A stretch of 64,000 bases of DNA from JBCBJX01 sp964342855 (lineage in GTDB: Bacteria > Pseudomonadota > Alphaproteobacteria > Caulobacterales > Parvularculaceae). How positions within the stretch are numbered: position 1 is the stretch's first letter; the number at the start of each line of letters is the position of its first letter. The notes beneath the pieces were generated by a model. That model had not been told where the DNA came from and did not search any database. It worked only from the letters and a program-made list of their open reading frames with translations. The position numbers were made by a program, and so were the translations under genes. The stretch spans positions 1 to 64,000 of the forward strand of contig CAYFIB010000004.1 of NCBI GenBank assembly GCA_964342855.1. The letters are read 5' to 3'. Shown here piece after piece: positions 1 to 8,314 of the stretch.

Positions 1-54
<54 letters not shown>

Positions 55-128
55 GTCAGGTCCGCCGCGCGAGCCACGTGGAATAGGCGCCGACGCGTTG
101 GAACGCAAGCGCCTTTTTTCCCGCGTGA

Positions 129-551
129 TCAGTCGTCGTCGTCGTCTCCGCCGACGATGATGTCGCTCACATCGCTGTCGTCGTCATCGGAGAGGATGGT
201 GGTGTCGTCGTCGAATTCGACGTCGTCATCATCATCGTCGTCATCGTCGCTTTCTTCTTCGTCGAGAGCGGCTTTGCGCTTGCCCTCCGCCGGCGCGTCT
301 TCGGCTTCGGCGGTTTCAAGGTCGGTGACGTTTTCAGGCTTTTCTTCTTCGGCCTCGTCAGACGCCTTGGCTTCGGCCGCCTTGGCTTCCTCCTCCTCGA
401 CGTCCTTCCGCGTGCGACGCGGTTTCAGAAGAGGTTCGGGTTCGAAGACGTTGCCGCATTTCGGGCATTCCGCCGGGGATTTATTGAGATCGTAAAAGCG
501 CGCGCCGCAATCGGGGCAGTCGCGTTTGACGCCAAGTTCTGCTTTCGCCAC
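129..551 (-). CDS. TIGR02300-type FYDLN acid domain protein
   Basis: A 140-residue protein of unknown biochemical role. Residues 10-35 carry two CxxC pairs (CPDC and CPKC), which suggests a small zinc ribbon, and the family-defining FYDLN motif lies at about residues 20-24. The rest is strongly acidic low-complexity sequence with long Asp and Glu runs (about residues 50-140), including an uninterrupted Asp stretch near residues 103-111 and a DDDDD carboxy end. This layout matches the alphaproteobacterial TIGR02300 family. The gene lies between tRNA-Ala and aroA and diverges from aroA across a 111-bp gap. The plus-strand open frame over the same bases is serine-rich and is only the mirror of the Asp codons. 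Confidence 0.9.
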   Translation of the reverse strand: MAKAELGVKRDCPDCGARFYDLNKSPAECPKCGNVFEPEPLLKPRRTRKDVEEEEAKAAEAKASDEAEEEKPENVTDLETAEAEDAPAEGKRKAALDEEESDDDDDDDDDVEFDDDTTILSDDDDSDVSDIIVGGDDDDD

Positions 552-662
552 GGGAGAGTTCCGGTCAATTTCGAAAGGGAGTGATCAGGAATGGGCGGAG
601 TTGCCACGTCGCAGAGGCGCTGTCAAAACGCGCACTCTCCTTTTTTAACAAGGCGCGAACCC

Positions 663-1985
663 ATGACCGCATCAGGGCGCTCCGGCGCGCACGCCCGACC
701 GTCCGGCCCCCTGCGCGGTGAGGCGGTCGCGCCCGGCGATAAATCCATCTCCCACCGCGCGCTTCTGTTCTCCGCCATGGCCGAGGGCGAAGCGCATATT
801 CGCGGGCTTCTGGAGGGCGAGGACGTCCTGCGCACGGCGGCCGCCATGCGCGCGCTCGGGCGCGAGGTGGAGCGGTCCGCCGGCGTCTGGTCGGTGAAGG
901 GCGGTCCGTTCGCCGCGCCGACACGTGCGATCTATTGCGGCAATTCGGGCACCTCCATGCGTCTGCTTGCAGGCGCGCTGGCCGGACGCGGGGTCGCCGT
1001 GCGTCTGGACGGCGATGCGAGCCTGCGCGCGCGCCCCATGAAGCGCGTCTCCGACCCGCTCGCGGCGATGGGCGCCGATATTCAGACAACGGACGGGCGC
1101 GCGCCGGTGATGATCGCGCCCGCAAAGCTGCGCGGCATGGACTACGTCTCGCCGAAGGCGTCCGCGCAGGTGAAATCGGCCGTTCTTCTCGCCGGGCTCT
1201 GCGCCGACGGGGCGACCAGCGTCACCGAACCGACCCTCTCGCGCGATCACACCGAGCGCATGCTCGCCGCCATGGGCGTCGCGCTGGAGATCGACGATCG
1301 CGCCGACGGCTCGCGGCTGGTGCGCGTTCAGGGCGGCGCGAGGCTGTCGGCCATCGATATCGACGTGCCCGGCGATCCCTCATCGGCGGCGTTCCTCGCG
1401 GCCGCCGCCGCCATCGTTCCGGGGTCGAACGTGACGATCCGCGGCGTCTGCCTCAACGCTGCGCGAGACGGGTTTTTCCGGACGCTGAAAGACATGGGCG
1501 CGCGGGTCGAGATATTGAGCCTGCGCGATGCGGGCGGCGAGCCGGTCGGCGACGTGCGCGTGGCGCATGGCGCCTTGCGCGCCGTTAGGGTTCCGCCCGA
1601 GCGCGCCGCCTCGATGATCGACGAATACCCGATCCTCGCCGTCGTCGCGGCGTACGCGGAAGGCGAAACGCGCATGGAGGGCGTCGGCGAGCTGCGCGTG
1701 AAAGAAAGCGATCGGATCGCGGCCATGGAGGCCGGTCTCGCCGCCGTCGGCGTCGCGACGCAAAGCGATGCGGAGACGCTGATCGTGCGCGGCGGCGCTC
1801 CGAAAGGCGGCGCGCGGGTCGAGGCGCGGCTCGATCACCGCATCGCCATGAGTTTCCTGGTGCTGGGCCTTGGCGCTGAAGAGCCGGTCGACGTCGATGA
1901 CGCCGCGCCGATCGCGACCAGCTTTCCGGGCTTCTTCGAGCTGTTTCGGGGGCTCGGCGGCGCAATGTCCGCCGACGGACGCTAG
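663..1985 (+). CDS. aroA: 3-phosphoshikimate 1-carboxyvinyltransferase (EPSP synthase)
   Basis: Catalyses transfer of enolpyruvate from PEP to shikimate-3-phosphate in the cytoplasmic shikimate pathway to aromatic amino acids. The 440-residue product shows the amino-terminal substrate motif PGDKSISHR (about residues 23-31), the NSGTSMRLL segment, a late RVKESDRI motif and the terminal DHRIAMSF block, all hallmarks of the family. An ATG exists upstream at 591, but the Met at 663 gives the normal family length. The stop overlaps by four bases the stop of the convergent small membrane protein. In other alphaproteobacteria aroA is often followed by cmk and rpsA, as it nearly is here. Confidence 0.96.
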   Translation: MTASGRSGAHARPSGPLRGEAVAPGDKSISHRALLFSAMAEGEAHIRGLLEGEDVLRTAAAMRALGREVERSAGVWSVKGGPFAAPTRAIYCGNSGTSMRLLAGALAGRGVAVRLDGDASLRARPMKRVSDPLAAMGADIQTTDGRAPVMIAPAKLRGMDYVSPKASAQVKSAVLLAGLCADGATSVTEPTLSRDHTERMLAAMGVALEIDDRADGSRLVRVQGGARLSAIDIDVPGDPSSAAFLAAAAAIVPGSNVTIRGVCLNAARDGFFRTLKDMGARVEILSLRDAGGEPVGDVRVAHGALRAVRVPPERAASMIDEYPILAVVAAYAEGETRMEGVGELRVKESDRIAAMEAGLAAVGVATQSDAETLIVRGGAPKGGARVEARLDHRIAMSFLVLGLGAEEPVDVDDAAPIATSFPGFFELFRGLGGAMSADGR

Positions 1986-2317
1986 TTCAGCGAACGCGGC
2001 AGGTCGTGGCTGCGGCAGAAACGCGCCATGCGCGAGTAAATGTCGTTGTCGACGGCTTGCCGGCAGGCGGCGTCGATGGTGATGGCGGTCGTGAACAGCA
2101 TGGCGAAAGACGCGCCGAAGCCGATGGCCGCGGTGACGATCAGCGAGCGGTCCGAGCGCCGGCGTTGAAACTCGCTGACGGCCGCGCGTCGTCCGACGCC
2201 CGCCAGTTCCTGGCGGACCCGGCGCAAGCGCTCCATTTCGCCCCAGCTCTCCACATCGGAATGAATTGAGAGCCCGCGCGCTTCGGAAATCGTTTCAAAC
2301 TCGTCGTCGTCACTCAT
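1982..2317 (-). CDS. Small single-pass membrane protein, unknown function
   Basis: A 111-residue protein I do not recognise. The first half is hydrophilic and acidic, then becomes arginine-rich (RRRSDR near residues 52-57). A single strongly hydrophobic segment spans about residues 58-82, followed by a short tail with two Cys. The positive-inside pattern suggests a cytoplasmic amino terminus. I placed the start at the ATG at 2317 because the longer frame opens with a TTG at 2353. It is inserted on the opposite strand between aroA and cmk and overlaps the aroA stop. Its coding status rests on an intact frame, GC-rich third positions and a sensible membrane topology. Confidence 0.6.
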   Translation of the reverse strand: MSDDDEFETISEARGLSIHSDVESWGEMERLRRVRQELAGVGRRAAVSEFQRRRSDRSLIVTAAIGFGASFAMLFTTAITIDAACRQAVDNDIYSRMARFCRSHDLPRSLN

Positions 2318-2421
2318 CGGCGTCACCGCTGAACAACCCTTAGGATGCGACAACCGGCGTTAACGGCGGGCTAATGATGAACCCTTGGCCTCGCCGCCGG
2401 GGCGGTCTAACCGAAAAGGTC

Positions 2422-3084
2422 ATGGATCGACCGATCGTCATCGCCATCGACGGCCCCGCCGCATCGGGCAAGGGCACCCTGTCCCGGCGCGTCGCGGAGA
2501 CGTTCGGCTTCGCCCACCTCGACACGGGCTCTCTCTACCGGGGCGTCGCGTGGTCGCTTCTGGTGGCGGGCCGGGATCCGGCGAGCGACGCCGACGCCGC
2601 GCAGGCGGCCGTTGATCTCGATTCCGCCGCCATCGACGCCGACGCGATCCGCACCGACGAGGTCGGGGCCGCCGCCTCGAAAGTCGCGTCCAAGCCCGCC
2701 GTGCGCTCCGCGCTCTTTGACTATCAGCGACGTTTCGCGGCGCGCCCGCCCGGCGGCGCGCCGGGCGCGGTGCTCGACGGGCGCGATATCGGCACGGTGA
2801 TCTGCCCCGACGCCGACGTGAAGCTCTTCATCACGGCCTCGCCGGAAGTGCGCGCGCGCCGACGCTGGCTGGAGCTCAGCCTCGCCGATCCGGAGCTTTC
2901 CGAAGAAACGGTCCTTCAGGACATCGTCGCCCGGGACGCGCGCGACGCAGGGCGCGCCGACGCGCCGATGAAAGCCGCTGACGATGCGATATTGATCGAC
3001 ACGTCCTCGCTCACTATAGACGAGGCCTTCGCCGCGGCGCGCGCGGCGATCGACCCCGTCCTCGCCCGCAACGCTCGCCGCTGA
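2422..3084 (+). CDS. cmk: Cytidylate kinase
   Basis: Phosphorylates CMP and dCMP with ATP in pyrimidine nucleotide metabolism. The 220-residue protein starts with a P-loop (GPAASGKGT, about residues 9-17), followed by DTGSLYRG, the LDGRDIGTVICPDA substrate segment and the RARRR lid region, all typical of bacterial CMP kinase. An earlier ATG pair at 2374 would add 16 residues, but the ATG at 2422 is preceded by AAAGG and gives the usual MDRPIVIAIDGP-type amino terminus. A possible terminator follows, so rpsA is probably expressed from its own promoter although the two genes are neighbours in many alphaproteobacteria. Confidence 0.95.
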   Translation: MDRPIVIAIDGPAASGKGTLSRRVAETFGFAHLDTGSLYRGVAWSLLVAGRDPASDADAAQAAVDLDSAAIDADAIRTDEVGAAASKVASKPAVRSALFDYQRRFAARPPGGAPGAVLDGRDIGTVICPDADVKLFITASPEVRARRRWLELSLADPELSEETVLQDIVARDARDAGRADAPMKAADDAILIDTSSLTIDEAFAAARAAIDPVLARNARR

Positions 3085-3114
3085 AAAGCGCCGTCGTTCG
3101 GCGCGGGCGTTTTT
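3084..3114 (+). terminator. Possible Rho-independent terminator after cmk
   Basis: Immediately after the cmk stop an A-run leads into a GC hairpin (GCGCC at 3088-3092 with GGCGC at 3100-3104), then GGGCG and a run of five T at 3110-3114. The spacing between the stem and the T-run is longer than ideal. Confidence 0.4.
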
Positions 3115-3268
3115 CGTGTTTGTCGGTCGAGAGCACGCGCGCTTCGCATTCTGAAACGGCTTCAACCGCCCGACCCGGCGCGCATGGTGCGTGATCGGGA
3201 GATCGGGAAGACCGCCGGACAAAACCGGTCGGCATGAACGAACGCCGAAAACTGGAGACCTGACACTC

Positions 3269-4972
3269 GTGTCGGAAACACTTAGCCCGTCCCGCGACGA
3301 TTTCGCGGAAATGCTCGAAGCCTCGCTCGTCGATCGCGTGGAATTCGAAGAAACTGTCGTCCAAGGCAAAATCACCGCGATTGAAAAAGACGTCGCGGTC
3401 GTTGATGTCGGCCTGAAAACCGAAGGCCGCGTCCCCCTCAAAGAATTCGCCGCGCCGGGTCAGGAACACGGATTGTCCGTGGGCGACACGGTCGAGGTGT
3501 ACGTCGAGCGCGTCGAGAACGCGATGGGCGAAGCCGTCATTTCGCGCGACAAGGCGCGCCGCGAAGAGGCGTGGATCCGTCTTGAGAAGACGTTCGAAGC
3601 GCAGGAGCGCGTCGACGGCGTCATCTTCAACCGCGTCAAGGGCGGCTTCACGGTCGATCTCGGTGGCGCGGTCGCCTTCCTTCCGGGTTCGCAGGTCGAT
3701 ATCCGTCCGGTGCGCGACGCGACGCCGCTGATGAACATTCCGCAGCCCTTCCGCATCCTGAAAATGGACAAGCGCCGCGGCAACATCGTCGTTTCGCGTC
3801 GGTCCATCCTCGAAGAGGATCGTGCGGAACATCGTCAGGAGGTCGTCCGCGAGCTGAGCGAGGGCGAAACCCGCAAAGGCGTCGTGAAGAACATCACCGA
3901 CTACGGCGCGTTCGTCGAACTCGCGCCGGGCGTCGACGGTCTTCTGCACGTCACCGACATGAGCTGGTCGCGCGTCAACCACCCGTCGGAAGTCATCAAC
4001 GTCAATGACGAAGTCACCGTGAAGATCATCAAGATCAACCCGGAGACGGCGCGCATCTCCCTCGGCATGAAGCAGCTGCACCCCGATCCGTGGGAAGGCG
4101 TCATGCTGAAGTACCCGCTGAACGCCAAGTTCAACGGCCGCGTGACGAACATCACCGACTACGGCGCCTTCGTGGAGCTGGAGCCGGGCGTCGAAGGCCT
4201 CGTCCACGTCTCCGAAATGAGCTGGGTGAAGAAGAACGTCCACCCGGGCAAAATCGTCTCCACCTCCCAGGAGGTCGAAGTGATGGTGCTCGAGGTCGAC
4301 GAAGCCAAGCGCCGCATTTCGCTCGGTCTGAAGCAGTGCCTCTCCAATCCGTGGGAGAACTTCGCCGAACGTCACCCGGTCGGCTCCATCGTCGAGGGCG
4401 AGATCAAGAACATCACCGAGTTCGGTCTGTTCGTCGGCATCACCGAAGACATGGACGGCCTCGTCCACCTGTCGGACCTCGACTGGAACCGCTCCGGCGA
4501 AGACGCCATTCAGGACTACGAGAAGGGCCAGGTCATCAAAGCCAAGGTCCACGAAGTTGATCCGGAGCGCGAGCGCATCTCGCTCTCGATCAAGCACCTG
4601 GAAGGCGATCCGATGGACGCCGTCGGCGGCGTCTCGCGCGGCGACGATGTCACCTGCACCGTCACCGCCATCGAAAGCGGCGGCGTCGAGGTTCAGATCG
4701 GCGGCGAGAACGGGCCGAAGTCCTTCATCCGCAAGTCCGATCTCTCCCGCGATCGCATGGAGCAGCGCCCTGAGCGCTTCGCGATGGGCGACAAGATCGA
4801 TGCGCGCGTGACGAACATCGACTCGAAGACCCGCCGCATATCGCTCTCCATCAAGGCGCGCGAAATGGCCGAAGAGAAAGACGCCGTTCAGCAGTACGGC
4901 TCGACGGACTCCGGCGCGTCGCTGGGCGACATTCTCGGCGCCGCTCTGAAAGAGCGCGGCGACGACGAGTAA
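3269..4972 (+). CDS. rpsA: 30S ribosomal protein S1
   Basis: mRNA-binding ribosomal protein needed for translation initiation of many messages. The 567-residue product consists of consecutive S1 (OB-fold) repeats. The repeats are recognisable from recurring NITDYGAFVEL, NITDYGAFVELEPG and NITEFGLFVGI motifs and from repeated RISLG or RISLS ends; six repeats fit the length. I chose the GTG at 3269 because a GGAG ribosome site sits 11 bases upstream and the product then begins MSETLSPSRDDF, as in related S1 proteins. The in-frame ATG at 3191 would add an atypical extension. A 911-residue antisense open frame over this gene is an artefact of GC-rich codon use. Confidence 0.96.
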   Translation: MSETLSPSRDDFAEMLEASLVDRVEFEETVVQGKITAIEKDVAVVDVGLKTEGRVPLKEFAAPGQEHGLSVGDTVEVYVERVENAMGEAVISRDKARREEAWIRLEKTFEAQERVDGVIFNRVKGGFTVDLGGAVAFLPGSQVDIRPVRDATPLMNIPQPFRILKMDKRRGNIVVSRRSILEEDRAEHRQEVVRELSEGETRKGVVKNITDYGAFVELAPGVDGLLHVTDMSWSRVNHPSEVINVNDEVTVKIIKINPETARISLGMKQLHPDPWEGVMLKYPLNAKFNGRVTNITDYGAFVELEPGVEGLVHVSEMSWVKKNVHPGKIVSTSQEVEVMVLEVDEAKRRISLGLKQCLSNPWENFAERHPVGSIVEGEIKNITEFGLFVGITEDMDGLVHLSDLDWNRSGEDAIQDYEKGQVIKAKVHEVDPERERISLSIKHLEGDPMDAVGGVSRGDDVTCTVTAIESGGVEVQIGGENGPKSFIRKSDLSRDRMEQRPERFAMGDKIDARVTNIDSKTRRISLSIKAREMAEEKDAVQQYGSTDSGASLGDILGAALKERGDDE

Positions 4973-4993
4973 GTCGGGAGGGCGTTCGGGCGC

Positions 4994-5857
4994 GTGCCTG
5001 AGCTTCCCGAAGTCGAAACCGTGCGCCGGGGCCTCGTCCCGGCGCTCGAAAGCCGATCGATCGTCCGGGCGGAATTGCGCCGCCCGGACCTTCGCTTTCC
5101 TTTCCCCGACCGGTTCGCCAAGCGCCTGTCCGGCGCGCGCGTCGAGCGCCTCGACCGACGGGCGAAATATCTCCTCCTCCATCTCAGCACGGGCGAGACG
5201 CTGATCGTCCATCTCGGCATGTCGGGCCGCGTCACCATCCTCGCGCCGGACGGCGAGGGGACGGCCCCCGGCGCGTTCACCCATGCGCGCGCGACGAACC
5301 CGCAGCACGATCACGTGGTCTTTCACGTCGAAGGGGACGTGCGCGTCGTCTACAACGATCCCCGACGCTTCGGCTTCATGGACCTTGCAGAGACCGAGCG
5401 CCTTTCTGAAACGCGCTGGTTCGTCGACATGGGCCCAGAGCCTCTGAGCGAGGCTTTCAGCGCGGCCCACCTGAAAACCGTCCTCAAGGGGCGCAAAACG
5501 CCCATCAAGGCGGCGCTGCTCGATCAGACCGTCGTCGCCGGGCTCGGCAACATCTATGTCTGCGAGGCGCTCTGGCGCGCAGGCGTGTCGCCGCGCCGTC
5601 TGGCCGCGAGCGCCGTGCAGGGCGCCCGAGCCGCGCGCATCGTCGATATGGTGAAAGACGTGATCGATGAGGCCGTGGCGGCGGGCGGCTCGTCCTTGCG
5701 CGATTACGCCGGCGCCGACGGCGCGCTCGGCTATTTTCAGAACGCGCACGCCGTCTATGGCCGGGGCGGGGAGGCCTGTCCGCGCTGTTCAGGTCCGGTC
5801 TCCGTGATGCGCCAGGCGGGTCGCTCGACGTTTTTTTGCGGGACGTGCCAAAGATGA
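4994..5857 (+). CDS. mutM: Formamidopyrimidine-DNA glycosylase
   Basis: Bifunctional base-excision repair enzyme that removes 8-oxoguanine and formamidopyrimidines and cleaves the AP site. The 287-residue protein starts from GTG and reads PELPEVETVRRGL right after the initiator, so the catalytic Pro and Glu are in place. The carboxy end has the zinc finger CPRC-15 residues-CGTC and ends CQR, as expected. It begins 21 bases after the rpsA stop, which suggests read-through from rpsA rather than a dedicated promoter. Confidence 0.95.
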   Translation: MPELPEVETVRRGLVPALESRSIVRAELRRPDLRFPFPDRFAKRLSGARVERLDRRAKYLLLHLSTGETLIVHLGMSGRVTILAPDGEGTAPGAFTHARATNPQHDHVVFHVEGDVRVVYNDPRRFGFMDLAETERLSETRWFVDMGPEPLSEAFSAAHLKTVLKGRKTPIKAALLDQTVVAGLGNIYVCEALWRAGVSPRRLAASAVQGARAARIVDMVKDVIDEAVAAGGSSLRDYAGADGALGYFQNAHAVYGRGGEACPRCSGPVSVMRQAGRSTFFCGTCQR

Positions 5858-5936
5858 GCCGTCGGCATGTTGACGGGTCGTTTCTGGAGCGTTAGGTCAC
5901 GCTCCCTCGTTTTCGGCCTGAGAGGTCAAAGGATTC

Positions 5937-6203
5937 ATGGCGAACACGTCGTCTGCAAAGAAGATGGTGCGCAAGATCGCGCGCCGCACTGCGATCAACA
6001 AGAACCGCAAATCGCGGGTCCGTACGTTCCTGCGCAAGGTCGAGACGGCCATCGCGTCCGGCGACCAGTCGCAGGCGCAAACGGCCTTCCGCGCCGCGCA
6101 ACCGGAAATGCACCGCGCGGCCCAGAAAGGCGTCTTCCACCGCAACACCGTGGATCGGAAGCTGTCGCGTCTGTCGCGTCGCATCAAGGCGATGAGCGCG
6201 TAA
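5937..6203 (+). CDS. rpsT: 30S ribosomal protein S20
   Basis: An 88-residue basic ribosomal protein that binds 16S rRNA early in 30S assembly. The MANTSSAKK start, the RRTAINKNRKSRVRT segment and the late ALKGVFHRNT-like segment (here KGVFHRNTVDRKLSRL) are diagnostic. A ribosome site (GAGAGG) precedes the ATG. It is followed by a strong terminator and then the dnaA leader; rpsT just upstream of dnaA is also the arrangement in Caulobacter relatives. A longer open frame over the same region in another phase is not a gene. Confidence 0.96.
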   Translation: MANTSSAKKMVRKIARRTAINKNRKSRVRTFLRKVETAIASGDQSQAQTAFRAAQPEMHRAAQKGVFHRNTVDRKLSRLSRRIKAMSA

Positions 6204-6231
6204 CACGTTCGACCCTGATAATTGGTATGAA

Positions 6232-6255
6232 ACGCGCGCTTCGGCGCGCGTTTTT
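6232..6255 (+). terminator. Rho-independent terminator after rpsT
   Basis: Perfect 8-bp GC-rich stem (ACGCGCGC at 6232-6239 with GCGCGCGT at 6244-6251) around a UUCG-type tetraloop, followed directly by T residues. It cleanly separates rpsT from dnaA. Confidence 0.85.
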
Positions 6256-6740
6256 CGTTTCCGTCGGTAGGGGAACCTTGCGCAATCAATGCGTTATGCA
6301 CGCCGTGCGCACGTGCGACGAATTTCCTCGTTGTGACGGGCGGATCGGAATTGTCTTACGGTTACCGTGGGATGGCGAAGTCAAGCGAATTGAGCTGAAA
6401 AATTTGGTCCCGTAACGCTTGATTCGACCGGGTCGATTGGTCTTAATCGGGGAACCGCGAAGCGGGCGTCGAGTTCCAAAACGCATAATTCGAAATAGAG
6501 GGCGTCAGCACCCGGAAGGGTCTGGCGAGGCGGGGTATGAAGGCGGTCAGCAGCCTGCGCATAATGTCGAACTTATACGGAATTGACGACATTGTAGCTG
6601 ATCGCCGAAAGACTACGCCAAACGCTTTCCTTACGGCGCATTCCTAGCGCGCTTTAAGCTGTCTTCAGATTAAACGTTCATCGCCGGAGTATTCCGGGCG
6701 GCGCGTCGCGCCGTCACGACGAAGTTGTGGATTTTGCAGG
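6256..6740. other. Long non-coding leader upstream of dnaA
   Basis: About 485 bases without a supportable gene, visibly richer in A and T than the flanks. It contains one GANTC site (GATTC, 6421-6425) and one near-consensus DnaA box on the minus strand: TGTGGATTT at 6726-6734 matches 7 of 9 positions of TGTGGATAA and lies just before the dnaA ATG. I see no cluster of DnaA boxes, so I do not call an origin. The likely role is the dnaA promoter and 5' leader with autoregulation. Confidence 0.5.
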
Positions 6741-8192
6741 ATGACTACGAGCGAACCAGGCTGGTCCGAAAAAGCCGCAGAATGGGCGCGGTGCCTTTCG
6801 GCTTTAAAATCGAATGTCGGAGATGGCGCGTACTCGACATGGTTCGAGGACATGAGCCTCATCACCCGTCAGGACGACGCTCTGACTATACGTGTACGAA
6901 GCAAGTTCGTCGCGCAGGAGATCCGTTCGCGCTACTTCGACGCGCTTGTCACCGCATTGCGCGCGCATCTAGGCGGCGTCAGCTCGGTCGAGCTCGTCTA
7001 CGGAGAGCGCGGCGCGCCGCTCGCCTCGGTTGAGGCGGGCGTAGAGGCGAGCGACGCCGCACCGGCCGAGCCGGCGTTGAAGGCGCCGATCAGCTCCGAA
7101 GGGCCTGTCGTTTGCGATCCTGGATTCGGAGTCGTCACGCCGATCGACGCGGCGGCTCGTTTCGACAGCTTCGTCATCGACGATGAAAACCGCATGGCGC
7201 ACGCCGCAGCGCGCGAAGCTGCGCGCGGCATGGCCATCGGCAATCCGGTTTACATCTGGGGTCCATCCGGTTGCGGAAAAACACACCTGCTGCACGCCGC
7301 CGCTCATGCGCGCATTGAAGCGGCGCAGAAGGGCGAGGCGACCGGGGCGCGTGTTCTGATGATCTCGGCCGACGCACTCGTGTCGGCTTATATGGGCGCC
7401 TATCAGGACAAGACGGTCCGTGAGCTGAAACGGTTCCTGCGCTCGGCTGACATGCTGTTGATCGACGACGTTCACTTTCTCAAGGGCCGCGAGGGCTCGC
7501 AGGAAGAAGTCCTCAACATCATCGACACCATGGCCGTGCAGGGGAAGACGGTGATCGTGGCTGGCGGTCAGCCCCCGCACGCGCTCGCCCAGTCCGGTGT
7601 CAGTCAACGATTGACCTCACGACTGGAAGGCGGCCTCTCCACGCCGGTGCAGGCGCCGGGCCTTGAGCTTCGCCATCAGATCCTCCGCGCCAAAGCTGAA
7701 ATCGGCTGCGGGCGCTGGGGGCTAAAACCGATTGCGGACGACGTGTTGCGCACCCTCGCCGTGAAGCTGCGCGTGAGCGCCCGCGAACTCGACGGGGCTC
7801 TGCGATTCCTGCTGCTGCACTTGCGCGAGTACGGAGGAGACATGACCGTGGAACGAGCCGAAAACGTCCTGAAGGACCAGCTCGCCGTCGGCGCGGGGCC
7901 GGTCTCCATCGCCGAGATCAAGGACGCGGTCTCGGCGGTGTTCGAGGTGCCTATCGCCGAAATCGAAGGCAAGCGCCGCACCAAGCGAGTCATGCGCGCC
8001 CGCCATGCGACCACCTTCCTCGCCAAGTCGCTGACGCAGGACCCGTACGTCCAGATCGGCGCCGCCATCGGCGGTCGCGATCATTCTACGGTCATAAGCT
8101 CCGTCCAGCGCGCTGAAGACCTCATCGCCGCGGACAAGGAGTTCGCGGCCCTCATGCAGCGGACGCGGCAGCGTCTGGAATCGCGCATCTGA
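6741..8192 (+). CDS. dnaA: Chromosomal replication initiator protein DnaA
   Basis: AAA+ ATPase that binds DnaA boxes and opens the replication origin. The 483-residue protein has an amino-terminal interaction domain (about 1-85), a variable acidic linker (about 90-135), the AAA+ core with Walker A GPSGCGKT at residues 174-181 and Walker B LLIDD at about 239-243, and a carboxy-terminal DNA-binding domain containing the signature GGRDHSTV. The sensor segment SARELDGAL is also present. It starts the dnaA-dnaN-recF-gyrB run. A near-consensus DnaA box immediately upstream of the ATG suggests self-regulation. Confidence 0.97.
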   Translation: MTTSEPGWSEKAAEWARCLSALKSNVGDGAYSTWFEDMSLITRQDDALTIRVRSKFVAQEIRSRYFDALVTALRAHLGGVSSVELVYGERGAPLASVEAGVEASDAAPAEPALKAPISSEGPVVCDPGFGVVTPIDAAARFDSFVIDDENRMAHAAAREAARGMAIGNPVYIWGPSGCGKTHLLHAAAHARIEAAQKGEATGARVLMISADALVSAYMGAYQDKTVRELKRFLRSADMLLIDDVHFLKGREGSQEEVLNIIDTMAVQGKTVIVAGGQPPHALAQSGVSQRLTSRLEGGLSTPVQAPGLELRHQILRAKAEIGCGRWGLKPIADDVLRTLAVKLRVSARELDGALRFLLLHLREYGGDMTVERAENVLKDQLAVGAGPVSIAEIKDAVSAVFEVPIAEIEGKRRTKRVMRARHATTFLAKSLTQDPYVQIGAAIGGRDHSTVISSVQRAEDLIAADKEFAALMQRTRQRLESRI

Positions 8193-8314
8193 CGCGGTTC
8201 CGTTTCGGGACCGGCTGGTTTAGTGTCGGCGGCCCTGAGTCGCGTCGGCGGTCGGCCGGCGGGCTCGCCCTGTCGAACCCCGCGTGAGCGGCCCACCAGC
8301 GAGCGAAGCGTCCC

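Noticed and set aside
3014..5749. A 911-residue open frame on the minus strand
   Set aside because: It lies antisense to rpsA and mutM, both certain genes. Its His, Asp and Arg-rich translation is the mirror of GC-rich codons.
6256..6740. Chromosomal replication origin at dnaA
   Set aside because: Only one near-consensus DnaA box and no AT-rich unwinding element with box cluster; kept as a regulatory leader only.
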